A stretch of DNA of 26,113 nucleotides from Prevotella sp. UBA5379. GTDB lineage: Bacteria; Bacteroidota; Bacteroidia; Bacteroidales; Bacteroidaceae. Of this stretch, positions 1 to 8,106 are shown in pieces. Position numbers and translations under genes: made by a program. Under the pieces are notes generated by a model. That model was not told the DNA's origin, searched no databases, and was given only the letters and a program-made list of their open reading frames with translations. Location of the stretch: the NCBI GenBank assembly GCA_002409785.1, contig DHOX01000067.1, positions 48,803 through 74,915 on the forward strand. Reading direction: 5' to 3'. Position 1 is the stretch's first letter, and each line of letters starts with the position of its first letter.

Positions 1-122
1 TTGTTTTGATTTTTGTTCTGATTCTGTTTGTTCTGATTCTTCTGATTTTGCTTATTCTTATTGTTTTTATTCTTGTTCTTGTTCTTGTTCTTATTCTTGT
101 TTTTGTTTTGATTCTTATTCTT
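1..122 (-). repeat. Low-complexity Lys/Asn/Gln codon tract inside batC
   Basis: On the minus strand this stretch is made almost only of AAG/AAA, AAT/AAC and CAG/CAA codons. It includes a run of alternating Lys-Asn units (plus-strand TTCTTG-like hexamers around 70-100), then Gln-Asn-Lys mixtures. It lies inside the batC reading frame and continues to the window edge. Such tracts are prone to slippage, so length may vary between strains. Confidence 0.8.
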
Positions 123-590
123 TGGCTGATTCTTCAATAATTTCTGGCAGAGCGCAAGATTATAACGAGTCTGATCATCAGACGGATTATTTCTCAGAGC
201 CTCTTCGTAGAACGGTATCGCCTGTCCATACTGCCGGTGGCTTTCGAAGATCACCCCCGAATTATGATAGCTCCATGATTTCCGGATCTTTCCCTTTTCC
301 ATCTGTCCAGACTTCATAAACTGTTGCACAGCGAGAGAGTCCTTATGCTGCATCATCAAGGCACACCCCAGATTATAGGCAGCCTGAGAATTATCTGCAT
401 TGGCTGCTATTGCTTTCCTGTACAGCGTTTCCGCAGCCGTCCATTTACGAGCATGATAAAGTTTGTTACCCTCACGGATAAAAGTTCTGTCCGCCTGAGG
501 TTTCATATCAGGAACAGCCATCACCAGACAGAAGCCTGCCAGCAGCAGGACTGCACCCAGAATGATATATTTAGCATACGGTCTCATCAT
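1..590 (-). CDS. batC: BatC-like TPR protein, 3' end cut by window edge
   Basis: This is the sixth gene of the Bat cluster and is incomplete: no stop codon is reached before the window edge. It starts at 590, and its ATG overlaps the TGA of batB (ATGA), which suggests translational coupling. The visible 196 residues begin with a hydrophobic segment (about residues 8-26, signal peptide or anchor). Tetratricopeptide-like helices follow (AAETLYRKAIAANADNSQAA and AIPFYEEALRNNPSDDQTRY). After about residue 155 the protein turns into an almost pure Lys/Asn/Gln low-complexity tail. In Bacteroides fragilis the bat genes were named for a role in aerotolerance, and BatC is a TPR protein thought to scaffold BatA/BatB. 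Identity is well supported by position and TPR content. The length of the tail and whatever follows it cannot be seen. Confidence 0.85.
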   Translation of the reverse strand, partial: MMRPYAKYIILGAVLLLAGFCLVMAVPDMKPQADRTFIREGNKLYHARKWTAAETLYRKAIAANADNSQAAYNLGCALMMQHKDSLAVQQFMKSGQMEKGKIRKSWSYHNSGVIFESHRQYGQAIPFYEEALRNNPSDDQTRYNLALCQKLLKNQPKNKNQNKNKNKNKNKNKNKNNKNKQNQKNQNKQNQNKNQN

Positions 591-1612
591 TTCTTCCTAA
601 AGATTTTTACCTTTTTGAACAACGGATTTTTAGCTTCCGAGATACACACCTCAAGGATGAGAAGGATAAGGACGATCCATCCCACGACCTGGAATTGCTC
701 ATTATAAGCACTGTATATGACAGATTCCGAATCCCCATGCTGCAACTTCGAGAGGGCCGCATTGAGCTGATCCTCGACATTGGTTGTATTATCCACATGG
801 ATATAGGTACCATCACCAGCCTGGGCTATCTGCTGAGCGGTCTGCTCATTGAAGGCAGTCATCACCGTATTTCCACTCCGATCCTTCAAGTAAGAACCAT
901 TCCCCATAGGTATGGGAGCCCCCTTGCCAGTTCCTACGCCGAGCACAAACACATTAATCCCTGCCTTATGAGCAGCCTTGGCTGCAGCCTCGGCTCCACC
1001 TTCATGATCCTCAGCATCCGTGATCACGATAATAGCCTTACCCGACTGGTCATCCTCCTGCGAAAAACTATGCATGGCCAGATTGATAGCCTGTGCAATA
1101 TCAGTTCCCTGAGTCTGGATCAATCCAGGTTCAATATCATTGAGAAACATCTTAGCCGAAACATAATCAGAGGTAATCGGTAACTGGACGTATGCTTCAC
1201 CGGCAAAAACGATCAGTCCGATCTTATCATTGTTAAACTTATCCACCAAGTTTTCGACCAGCATCTTGCTCCGCTCCAGACGGGACGGTTCCACATCCTG
1301 TGCCAGCATGGAATTGGATATATCCAGACAGATAATTGCCTGTATCCCTTTACGTTTTTCGTTGGACACCTTAGTGCCCATCTGAGGACGGGCAAGCATG
1401 ACCACTACCAAAACCAAGGCAGCTATCAAGAGCCAGAACTTCACGCCAGGGCGATACTTGGATACATCCGGCATCAAACCTTTCAGAAGGTCTTTGTCAC
1501 CGAACTTCCGTAATTTACTGCGACGCTGATGCCACCCGACCAGACGGATAACAATCAGAACCGGGACAGCAATTAAAGCCCACAGATATATAGGATCCTC
1601 AAATCTAAACAT
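587..1612 (-). CDS. batB: BatB, membrane-anchored von Willebrand factor A protein
   Basis: 341 residues, the usual length for BatB. There are two N-terminal hydrophobic segments (about 8-24 and 58-75, the latter ending in ARPQ) and one C-terminal segment (about 310-330). These hold a VWA domain at the membrane. The metal-ion-dependent adhesion site is intact as DISNS at residues 97-101, with the conserved threonine and aspartate motifs later (QTQGTDIAQA, ITDAEDHEGG). It is a paralogue of batA, which lies 33 bp upstream, and its stop overlaps the batC start. VWA proteins paired with MoxR ATPases are thought to work in metal-dependent assembly or maturation of protein complexes. For the Bat system the substrate is unknown, although a role in oxygen or envelope stress tolerance has been proposed. 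Confidence 0.93.
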   Translation of the reverse strand: MFRFEDPIYLWALIAVPVLIVIRLVGWHQRRSKLRKFGDKDLLKGLMPDVSKYRPGVKFWLLIAALVLVVVMLARPQMGTKVSNEKRKGIQAIICLDISNSMLAQDVEPSRLERSKMLVENLVDKFNNDKIGLIVFAGEAYVQLPITSDYVSAKMFLNDIEPGLIQTQGTDIAQAINLAMHSFSQEDDQSGKAIIVITDAEDHEGGAEAAAKAAHKAGINVFVLGVGTGKGAPIPMGNGSYLKDRSGNTVMTAFNEQTAQQIAQAGDGTYIHVDNTTNVEDQLNAALSKLQHGDSESVIYSAYNEQFQVVGWIVLILLILEVCISEAKNPLFKKVKIFRKK

Positions 1613-1645
1613 TTCTGAATATTTCTAACATTTCTAACCATCTGA

Positions 1646-2644
1646 TCAGGGTATGCGGCGGAACCACGTAATCCTGAGGAGAATTTCCAGGAGCAAGAAG
1701 CAGAGCGCAGCAAGAGCAAAGGGCTGGTAAGCATCATAACGTTTTGCGAAATGCTGCACATTCATCTTCGATTTTTCAAGTTGGTCTATATCATGATAAA
1801 TTTTCCTCAATTGAGACGTATTCGTGGCACGATAGAAATTACCGCCTGTCGCACTTGCAATCGAGCGGAGAGTCTGCACATCCACTTCAGCCGGAAGGTT
1901 TACATACTGTGTCGTTCCCGCAATCTGCACCGGGTAAGGAGCCACCGTGTTCGTACCTACACCGATGGTATACACCCGGATACCCAGTCTCTTCGCGATC
2001 TGGGCGGCTGTCATGGGAGAGATGTCCCCCATATTATTAGAACCATCCGTCAGCAGAATCACCACTTTACTTTTTGCTTTTGAGTTCTGAAGACGAGAGA
2101 TAGCACTTGCCAGTCCCATTCCCAGGGCCGTACCATCGTCGATCAGCCCTCTGGCAGCAATATCCGTACGTACATTATGGAGAAGGGCCAGCAGGCTGGC
2201 ATGATCAGTAGTCATCGGGCACTGTGTGAAAGCCTCACCGGCAAAGATCGTCAACCCTATATTATCATTTGGACGACTGGCTATGAATTCTTCAGCTACC
2301 TCCTTGGCAGCCTCAATACGATTCGGCTTCAGGTCCTCTGCCAACATACTTGTAGAAACGTCCATACACATCATGATGTCTATCCCTTCTACGGTCTTAT
2401 GATTCCAGGCATTATGTGTCTGAGGGCGAGCCAGGATGATCACTATCAACGCAAAAGTAATGCACCGGAGCAGCATAGGCAAGTGCATCAGCCTCATGCG
2501 CAAACTTTTAGGAGCATACTCGTAAGCACGGGTATCGCTCATTTTCATCGTAGGTTCACTCTTTTTCCTGTACAGAAAATACCATAGTATATAAGGTATC
2601 AGTAACAGGAGCAGCAGAAAATATCCTTTGTTTGCAAATTCCAT
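1646..2644 (-). CDS. batA: BatA, membrane-anchored von Willebrand factor A protein
   Basis: 332 residues with the BatA layout: hydrophobic segments at about 8-24 and 56-73 (again ending in ARPQ), a VWA domain with an intact MIDAS motif DVSTS at residues 95-99, and a C-terminal membrane helix (about 310-326). Further VWA signatures are IGLTIFAGEAF and LTDGSNNMGD. It ends 33 bp before batB and starts 5 bp after the stop of the preceding membrane-protein gene, so it sits inside one operon. BatA and BatB share the same architecture and probably arose by duplication. By analogy with the family it should interact with the MoxR ATPase encoded at the head of the cluster. No direct substrate can be inferred from sequence. 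Confidence 0.93.
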   Translation of the reverse strand: MEFANKGYFLLLLLLIPYILWYFLYRKKSEPTMKMSDTRAYEYAPKSLRMRLMHLPMLLRCITFALIVIILARPQTHNAWNHKTVEGIDIMMCMDVSTSMLAEDLKPNRIEAAKEVAEEFIASRPNDNIGLTIFAGEAFTQCPMTTDHASLLALLHNVRTDIAARGLIDDGTALGMGLASAISRLQNSKAKSKVVILLTDGSNNMGDISPMTAAQIAKRLGIRVYTIGVGTNTVAPYPVQIAGTTQYVNLPAEVDVQTLRSIASATGGNFYRATNTSQLRKIYHDIDQLEKSKMNVQHFAKRYDAYQPFALAALCFLLLEILLRITWFRRIP

Positions 2645-2649
2645 ATCTA

Positions 2650-3762
2650 CTAAATTAGCTTCACCACCTGTACGATCACATAAACGAGAAGAATTATAGT
2701 GACCAGTCCCGTCACGGTGAGCGCAATCTTTATATTACGACGGGTATCACGAGTTTTCTGATCAGAAGCACTTAATGTCGGGGCCACCTTCTCCTCTGCC
2801 GGCACTTCATTCGTCTTCGTCTCATCTATAAACTTGATAGCGTTGACCAGATTCCTATCATTTTCATTAATAAAAGTTTCATATTTCGCAAATTTCACCA
2901 GGTCCGCTGTCTGAAAGAGCTCCGTCAGTTCACTGATCATCTCCTGATCTCCGGCCTGACGCAAACGTTCTATGATGTCCGAACTGGTCATCTCTTTCGC
3001 ACGAAAGCCGAACCGGTTCTGAATATATTCCCTCAATGCATCCGTAAGCTGTGTATAATAAGCTTTCTCACCCTCCATATTCTCCACATGCTCATGCTTG
3101 ATCTTCTGTATTTTACTCAGAGCCTTCTCGTGTGCCGGAACCCGTTTGATTATCCTGAAGTGGACCATAATCGGTTTGTTCTCCTTTAACCGCACATAGC
3201 AATAGAAGAAGAAGGCACAAAGCAGAAGCATCAGCATACTGCCCCAGAACACAGGACTCCAGTCCCTCCATTCAAAGATATTGCTCTGGACGTCTTTAGG
3301 AGGATAGAACTTATCAGGGTGCAAAGTATCCACAGGAACTGTCAGTACCTTCAGCGCCAGTTGGTTACCATGGTAATTTTTTCCATCCACTTTCACGTTC
3401 AAGGCAGGAATAGGATAAAGTTTCTGGTGAAAGGATGTCAGCGTATAAGTACGTTCTATTTGTACCCTCCCATTGTCTAGGGACGTCGTATCACCGTCAT
3501 TCCACGAAAGGACTTCCACCCCCGGAGTGATCATCTGAGATCTTTTGAATGCCGGCATATAAGCTTTCTGCCTCTTTCTCAAAGCCACCGTCAGATGTAA
3601 ATTCGCCTGTTGGCCGATCAAGATCTGCATGGAGTCTATTTTCTGCTCCACCTGAACCTGTGACCAGACGGGCGATGCACACAGAACCGTGACGATTCCT
3701 ATAACTATTTTTCTGATGAACTGATTCATTCTACAACATCTACTTGTTAAATCATCCGTCAT
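2650..3762 (-). CDS. Bat-cluster exported membrane protein, function unknown
   Basis: 370 residues from the first ATG, which overlaps the stop of the DUF58 gene (ATGA). An internal ATG at 3729 (residue 12, MNQFIRKIVIG) gives a cleaner signal peptide ending near CASPVWSQ, so the true start may be 3729. After the signal comes a beta-rich extracytoplasmic region (to about residue 165) and a membrane helix at about 172-192. A long charged cytoplasmic region follows (DALREYIQNRFGFRAKEMTS resembles the helical part of related Bat-cluster proteins). A second helix lies near the C-terminus (about 346-368). This position, between DUF58 and batA, is regularly occupied by such a protein in Bacteroidales. 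I do not recognise an enzymatic motif, so the assignment rests on synteny and topology. Confidence 0.8.
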   Translation of the reverse strand: MTDDLTSRCCRMNQFIRKIVIGIVTVLCASPVWSQVQVEQKIDSMQILIGQQANLHLTVALRKRQKAYMPAFKRSQMITPGVEVLSWNDGDTTSLDNGRVQIERTYTLTSFHQKLYPIPALNVKVDGKNYHGNQLALKVLTVPVDTLHPDKFYPPKDVQSNIFEWRDWSPVFWGSMLMLLLCAFFFYCYVRLKENKPIMVHFRIIKRVPAHEKALSKIQKIKHEHVENMEGEKAYYTQLTDALREYIQNRFGFRAKEMTSSDIIERLRQAGDQEMISELTELFQTADLVKFAKYETFINENDRNLVNAIKFIDETKTNEVPAEEKVAPTLSASDQKTRDTRRNIKIALTVTGLVTIILLVYVIVQVVKLI

Positions 3763-4661
3763 GAACGTTGTTTGAAAAGGAGAAGCAACGACTTGGAAAA
3801 ATCCTCATCTGTAGCAATACTCGTCCAGTCAACACGACTCTTTGCAAAGATCCCTTTCAGCCAATCTTCGCGTTCCAGCCAATAGCGGGTATGAGCCCGG
3901 CGGAGTTTTGCGGAGCCGGTGTCAATATACATCTCATACCCCGTCTCTGCATCCTTCACTTTCATCATCCCCACATCCGGCAGACGTTTGGCACGCGGGT
4001 CATACACCTGTATAGCCACGACATCATGCTTATGGTTGGCGATTTTCAGAGCATGTCCCAAGGCACTCTCTTCCTGTCCTTCTACCCGGACGGTACGGTC
4101 ACGGTCATAAAAATCACTGATCAGAAAAGCCGTACACCTTCTTCGCTGGACACGGGTAAGGTATTCCACGGCCTGGGCCACATCCGTTTTTTCACTTTGG
4201 GGATGGAAATCCAGCAATTCCCGGATAATCAGAAGGATATGCTTCCTTCCCTTTTTAGGCGGAATATACTTTTCAATGCGGTCACTGAAGAAGATCACCC
4301 CTATCTTGTCATTGTTCTGAATGGCACTGAAAGCGAGTGTGGCTGCGATCTCCGTCTCCATATCACGCTTGGTCTGCCGGACTGTTCCGAAGTCAAGAGA
4401 ACCGCTGACATCGACGAGCAGCATAACGGTCAGTTCCCGCTCCTCTTCGAAAACTTTAATGTAAGGCCGATGGAAACGAGCCGTCACGTTCCAGTCGATA
4501 TCACGGACATCATCCCCGAACTGATATTCCCTTACCTCTGAGAAGGACATTCCCCTCCCCTTAAAGGCTGAATGATATTGCCCTGCAAAGATATTCTGAC
4601 TCAGTCCGCGGGTCTTTATTTCTATCTTCCTTACTTTCTTTAAGATCTCTTGCGTATCCAT
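3759..4661 (-). CDS. DUF58 domain protein of the MoxR/Bat cluster
   Basis: 300 residues, typical of DUF58 proteins. The family signature is clear: the block around residues 44-57 contains REYQFGDDVRDIDW, followed by NVTARFHRPYIKVFEEERE. A degenerate VWA-like fold with DVSGS at 84-88 comes next. It has no obvious membrane segment, so it is probably cytoplasmic or peripheral. DUF58 proteins are almost always encoded immediately after a MoxR AAA+ ATPase and are thought to be partners in its chaperone-like work. Here it begins 59 bp after moxR, and its TGA overlaps the ATG of the next gene. Function beyond this association is not established. Confidence 0.93.
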   Translation of the reverse strand: MDTQEILKKVRKIEIKTRGLSQNIFAGQYHSAFKGRGMSFSEVREYQFGDDVRDIDWNVTARFHRPYIKVFEEERELTVMLLVDVSGSLDFGTVRQTKRDMETEIAATLAFSAIQNNDKIGVIFFSDRIEKYIPPKKGRKHILLIIRELLDFHPQSEKTDVAQAVEYLTRVQRRRCTAFLISDFYDRDRTVRVEGQEESALGHALKIANHKHDVVAIQVYDPRAKRLPDVGMMKVKDAETGYEMYIDTGSAKLRRAHTRYWLEREDWLKGIFAKSRVDWTSIATDEDFSKSLLLLFKQRS

Positions 4662-4720
4662 ATCTGATTAACCAAACAAATCTATCAGCAACGGAGTTTC
4701 CCCTTCCCTGCCTTTATTGA

Positions 4721-5716
4721 TCAAGGTACTTCGACCTTATTGATAATTTTACTGACGATCTCTTCAGAAGTAACATTAGCCGCCTCAGCCTCATAGCTCA
4801 AGCCGATACGATGACGCATCACATCATGAACGACCGCACGTATATCTTCAGGAATCACATACCCCCGATGATGTATAAAGGCGTATGCCCGTCCAGCTTT
4901 GGCCAGGGCAATACTGGCACGGGGGCTCCCCCCGAAGTTGATCATATCCTTGAGTTCCGACATCCCATAACGTTCCGGATAACGGCTGGCGAACACGATT
5001 TCAGCAATATACTGTTCGATTTTTTCATCGATATAGACCTCATTTACGACCGCACGGGCCTTGAGGATCTCGTCAGCATTCACCACAGGAGAGACCACCG
5101 GCATACTTTCGGACAGATTTTCCCGGATAATCTGCTTCTCTTCATCCAGAGAAGGATAATCGATGACCACCTTAAGCATGAAACGGTCTACCTGTGCTTC
5201 TGGCAACTGATAGGTTCCTTCCTGCTCTATCGGATTCTGTGTGGCCATGACCATGAAAGGATCCGGCAACTTAAACGTCTGCTCCCCTATGGTCACCTGA
5301 TGTTCCTGCATGGCTTCAAGCAAAGCACTCTGTACTTTCGCCGGAGCACGGTTAATCTCATCAGCCAAGACAAAGTTAGCAAACACAGGACCCTTTTTCA
5401 CCTTAAAGCTTTCATCTTTCTGGGAATAAATCAGAGTACCAATGACGTCAGCAGGCAACAGATCAGGAGTAAACTGAATTCTGCTGTAGTGAGCATCAAT
5501 CAACTGTGCCAGTGTCTTGATAGCCAATGTCTTAGCCAGTCCCGGGACACCTTCAAGGAGAATATGTCCATCACTCAGTAATCCGATGAGCAAAGAATTT
5601 ATCAGATGTTTCTGCCCAACAATCACTTTATTCATGCCCATCGTCAAGTCCGTGACGAACCGGCTCTGCTGTTCTATCCGCTCATTCAGTTCACGGATAT
5701 CTATCGATTCAGCCAT
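4721..5716 (-). CDS. MoxR-family AAA+ ATPase heading the Bat operon
   Basis: 331 residues, full length for the family. The AAA+ motifs are all present: Walker A at residues 56-63 (GVPGLAKT), Walker B at about 116-120 (VLADE, followed by INRAPAKVQSALLEAMQE), sensor 1 at 158-162 (ATQNP) and an arginine in VDRFM at 178. A C-terminal lid follows with GGSPRASIALAKAGRA. MoxR ATPases hydrolyse ATP to remodel or activate partner proteins, often inserting metals or cofactors, and work with VWA proteins such as the BatA/BatB encoded downstream. It is the first gene of the operon, and its upstream region carries a possible promoter and an inverted repeat. Annotators often name it moxR; I leave the symbol blank because the family has many paralogues. 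Confidence 0.95.
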   Translation of the reverse strand: MAESIDIRELNERIEQQSRFVTDLTMGMNKVIVGQKHLINSLLIGLLSDGHILLEGVPGLAKTLAIKTLAQLIDAHYSRIQFTPDLLPADVIGTLIYSQKDESFKVKKGPVFANFVLADEINRAPAKVQSALLEAMQEHQVTIGEQTFKLPDPFMVMATQNPIEQEGTYQLPEAQVDRFMLKVVIDYPSLDEEKQIIRENLSESMPVVSPVVNADEILKARAVVNEVYIDEKIEQYIAEIVFASRYPERYGMSELKDMINFGGSPRASIALAKAGRAYAFIHHRGYVIPEDIRAVVHDVMRHRIGLSYEAEAANVTSEEIVSKIINKVEVP

Positions 5717-5754
5717 AATGATCAGTTTTTTATGTTAATTCCAAAAATACACCG

Positions 5755-5786
5755 CAAAAATACTGAAATTCATAGAGAGGAGCGAA
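5755..5786 (-). promoter_or_regulatory. Possible promoter of the moxR-bat operon
   Basis: On the minus strand TATTTTTG (5762-5755) fits the Bacteroidetes -7 box TAnnTTTG. TTCG at 5786-5783, one mismatch from the -33 TTTG, lies 20 bp upstream. A second TATTTTTG at 5749-5742 has no matching -33 element. Either would place the start of transcription some 20-45 bp before the moxR ATG. AT-rich sequence makes chance matches likely. Confidence 0.4.
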
Positions 5787-5815
5787 AACTTGTATGTAAA
5801 ATATATTAAAAATAC

Positions 5816-5839
5816 TTCTTAAAACCTATATTTTAAGAA
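5816..5839. repeat. Perfect 9-bp inverted repeat upstream of moxR
   Basis: TTCTTAAAA, a six-base spacer (CCTATA) and TTTTAAGAA form a perfect inverted repeat about 100 bp before the moxR start and about 30 bp upstream of the possible -33 element. A related half-site, CTTAAGAAA, recurs at about 5865-5873. It could be an operator for the Bat operon. There is no T-run, so it does not look like a terminator. Confidence 0.5.
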
Positions 5840-5975
5840 ACTTTTAAGGCGTTTGAGAAGACCACTTAAGAAAACCGTCCGTTGTAAAAGGCACAGTCTC
5901 CCTTACTTTATACAAAAAAACAACCTAGAAAGAAAACAAGAAAGATAAGACACGATCTTCGTGCATTTTTTCAAC

Positions 5976-6004
5976 AAAAAGAGTTGAGACAGACGTCCCA
6001 ACTC
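5976..6004 (-). terminator. Rho-independent terminator of rpsP
   Basis: The arms GAGTTGAGAC (5981-5990) and GTCCCAACTC (5995-6004) form a 10-bp stem with one mismatch and a four-base loop. On the minus strand the stem is followed by TTTTT (5980-5976). It begins 29 bp after the rpsP stop. T-rich sequence also follows on the plus strand, but no plus-strand gene reads into it. Confidence 0.85.
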
Positions 6005-6032
6005 TATTTTTTCCACAAATAATATAAGGAAA

Positions 6033-6638
6033 TCAAGCCTTTGCTTCTGGTTCCGCGGTCTCCTTGGCAGGAGCAGCCTCACCCTCAGCAGGCTTTGCAG
6101 TCTCAGCCTCTTTTTGAGAAGCCTTAGCAGCCTCATCTGCAGCTTTTTTGGCCTCAGCATCAGCCTTTTCCTTAACGACGGCAGCCTTTTTATCTGCTAC
6201 CTTCTTTGCGATGGTTTCATTCACCTTTTTCTCAGCTTCCAGAGCTTTAGACTTGGCATCATCCTTAGCCTTCATGCCACTATCATAAACAGCTTCCTTC
6301 TTCTGTTCCTTATCGGTTTTCCAAGCCTCAAAACGTTTTTGAGCCTCTGCTTCGTCAAAAGCACCTTTTTTCACGCCACCGCGCAGATGCTTCATCAAAT
6401 AAACGCCTTCTCCCTTAAGGATATTACGGACGGTATCCGTAGGCTGTGCTCCAACCTCTACCCAGTAGAGTGCACGATCAAAATCCAAAGTTACGGTGGA
6501 AGGATCTGTGTTGGGATTAAACACCCCGATCTTTTCCGTAAACTTACCATTTCTCGGTGCTCTTGCATCAGCGATGACAATGCTGTAAACGGCATAAGCC
6601 TTATGACCGCCACGCTGTAATCTGATTCTTGTTGCCAT
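6033..6638 (-). CDS. rpsP: 30S ribosomal protein S16 with long charged C-terminal tail
   Basis: 201 residues. The first 80 or so are a standard S16 domain: it opens [13 protein letters not shown], then [21 protein letters not shown] and the [17 protein letters not shown] block. Residues from about 95 on are an extension rich in Ala, Lys and Glu, probably helical or disordered, ending in an acidic Ala/Glu/Pro segment. S16 is normally about 80-90 residues; extended forms with such tails are common in Bacteroidetes. S16 binds 16S rRNA early in 30S assembly. Here the gene stands alone with its own terminator, without the rimM-trmD-rplS neighbours seen in many other bacteria. Confidence 0.97.
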   Translation of the reverse strand: MATRIRLQRGGHKAYAVYSIVIADARAPRNGKFTEKIGVFNPNTDPSTVTLDFDRALYWVEVGAQPTDTVRNILKGEGVYLMKHLRGGVKKGAFDEAEAQKRFEAWKTDKEQKKEAVYDSGMKAKDDAKSKALEAEKKVNETIAKKVADKKAAVVKEKADAEAKKAADEAAKASQKEAETAKPAEGEAAPAKETAEPEAKA

Positions 6639-6696
6639 TTTTACTTTAAAATTTTAATTAGGTTTGAATCTTGCCATTAACTCGTAATAGCGGTTG

Positions 6697-6704
6697 CAAA
6701 TGTA
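6697..6704 (-). promoter_or_regulatory. Probable -7 box of the rpsP promoter
   Basis: TACATTTG on the minus strand matches TAnnTTTG and lies 58 bp before the rpsP ATG. I could not find a convincing -33 TTTG at 19-21 bp, so only the -7 element is called. Confidence 0.45.
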
Positions 6705-6841
6705 CAAATAAAACTTGATTAAAATTTCCGAAGAAGGAGAAAAGCTCAAGGAGTTAATAAATATTAACCATTTTCCCCTTCACATCCAGTTTCCCTTTAT
6801 CGATATGTTACGATAGGGTCATTCTCAGACATGAGCATCCT

Positions 6842-7258
6842 TCACACCGGGTCTTCATTACGATCATTTGCGAAAAGATCATCAGCAGCCTTTTCCTCAT
6901 CGTTATCAAACCACGTAGAGAGTTTGTCATGAGCTTTTTTCTTAACCTCCTCCGGCACATCCCCCCACACCTTGTGAAGGACATAGAGGAGCACGGCGAG
7001 ATCATCGCTCAACCCTGCAATCGGAATAGCATCCGGCACTACATCCAGCGGACTGATCAGATAGCCCAGTGCACCGATAATCATTGCTTTATCTTTCACC
7101 GGTACTTTTTTACTTTCCAACGTATAGAACAAGATCAAGGCAGCATATACCAACTTTGCGCCCGAGCGTTTTGCAATACGGGAAATCTTTTCAACAAATC
7201 CATGCTTTGTGAAGGCATCCTTATACTTCATAAAGTCAGGTAACTGTGGCATGTTCAT
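6842..7258 (-). CDS. DUF1232 (YkvA-family) small membrane protein
   Basis: 138 residues. The central region carries the DUF1232 signature: VKDKAMIIGALGYLISPLDVVPDAIP, then GLSDDLAVLLYVLHKV. The LISPLDVVPD(A/F)IP block defines the family, which is predicted to be membrane-associated and has no established biochemical function. A second ATG at residue 3 is possible, but the first is favoured because it overlaps the TGA of the upstream gene as ATGA. The N-terminal 40 residues are basic and hydrophilic; the C-terminus is acidic (DNDEEKAADDLF). It is the second gene of a coupled pair directly downstream of rnpB. Confidence 0.9.
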   Translation of the reverse strand: MNMPQLPDFMKYKDAFTKHGFVEKISRIAKRSGAKLVYAALILFYTLESKKVPVKDKAMIIGALGYLISPLDVVPDAIPIAGLSDDLAVLLYVLHKVWGDVPEEVKKKAHDKLSTWFDNDEEKAADDLFANDRNEDPV

Positions 7259-7683
7259 GGTTCATAATTTAATACATCATTAATAAATCGATCGATCACC
7301 GGGTTAGACAAACGACGGAGCCGTATCCGGATCAAGAGACGGATCACTGCTCCGACGATCAAAGCCAGCAAGACCCCTATGGCAAGAAAGACAAAGAAAG
7401 TCCAGTGCCCAAACGGGTAGCTCTGTTCAGGAATAGCAGAAAGGACGATAATCGGAAGGACGATCAAAGTACCGGCCACGGTAAGCTGGGTACGCTCGCT
7501 GCCCTTACTGTCCAGGACAGCCTGTTTATCAAAGAGATAATCATCCAGCATCCTTCTGGTGACCTTATAGTTTTCCATTTGAGGAAACCGGTCGTCAGCA
7601 CTAAAATCTTTGATCCGCTTGGTCACCCTGTGTTCAAAATCATCCAAATCCTGCTTGTCAAGCGTTTTCAACAGCATATACAA
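7255..7683 (-). CDS. Two-helix membrane protein of unknown function
   Basis: 142 residues; I do not recognise the family. The first 65 residues are hydrophilic and charged (KQDLDDFEHRVTKRIKDFSA). Two strong membrane helices lie at about 67-83 and 91-118, separated by a short loop with EQSYPFGHW. A basic stretch (RLLIRIRLRRLSN) and a short amphipathic tail follow. The positive charges after helix 2 predict a cytoplasmic C-terminus. The second Met (residue 3) is an alternative start. The stop overlaps the DUF1232 start, so the two products are probably made together and may act together. No promoter box is visible in the 21 bp between this gene and the end of rnpB. Confidence 0.75.
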   Translation of the reverse strand: MYMLLKTLDKQDLDDFEHRVTKRIKDFSADDRFPQMENYKVTRRMLDDYLFDKQAVLDSKGSERTQLTVAGTLIVLPIIVLSAIPEQSYPFGHWTFFVFLAIGVLLALIVGAVIRLLIRIRLRRLSNPVIDRFINDVLNYEP

Positions 7684-7704
7684 TCTGCTTTAAGAATAAA
7701 AAAA

Positions 7705-8100
7705 GGAAGCAGTGTCCCTGTAAGCCGGGTTCCGTTGCACCTTACGATGCCATCTGCCATTTATCTAGGACTCCGGTCACCCGAAGCCTCAAGCATTCTA
7801 CCCTCCGTAGGGATCCGGAGATCATCGGGCGGGCAGCCCTCAACCTACGGTATACATGAATTTGCAGTCCCCGGAAGACACAGCCTGACGATCACCCGCC
7901 AGCTGGTGGTCTCTTATACCACCTTCTCACCCTTACCTGAAAAGATCCAACGGATCGGACACATTTCAGGCGGTTATTTTCTTCTGTCAACACCTACTGT
8001 CACCAATAGCTTCTGTTTTCGGAAGCGGGGCGCCCTGCACTGCCCGGACTTTCCTCTCGCACCCTGAAGTGCCAGCGGCAGAACCGGAACACTGCTTTCC
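7705..8100 (-). ncRNA. rnpB: RNase P RNA, bacterial type A-like
   Basis: The catalytic RNA of RNase P, which trims the 5' leader of tRNA precursors. Conserved core sequences are visible on the minus strand. GAGGAAAGTCCGGGC (ending near 8042) is the 5' half of the P4 region, and AACCCGGCTTAC (7731-7720) is its 3' partner. GGTAAGGGTGAGAAGGTGG (about 7940-7920) is the conserved J11/12 neighbourhood. The ends were set from the P1 helix: GGAAAGCAGTGTTCC at the 5' end (8100) pairs with GGGACACTGCTTCC at the 3' end (7705), with one bulge and a wobble pair. Seven T residues follow (7704-7698), so P1 plus the T-run may also end transcription. The length is about 396 nt. A Bacteroidetes promoter precedes it at the expected distance. 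Confidence 0.95.
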
Positions 8101-8106
8101 ATTTTG

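Noticed and set aside
5903..6160. 85-codon minus-strand ORF rich in Leu and Arg
   Set aside because: It lies in another frame of the rpsP tail and crosses the rpsP terminator; the composition reflects the Ala/Lys-rich codons of S16.
7705..8100. Plus-strand protein-coding ORF across the rnpB region
   Set aside because: A long open frame exists, but the conserved RNase P core sequences, paired ends and promoter on the minus strand explain the region.
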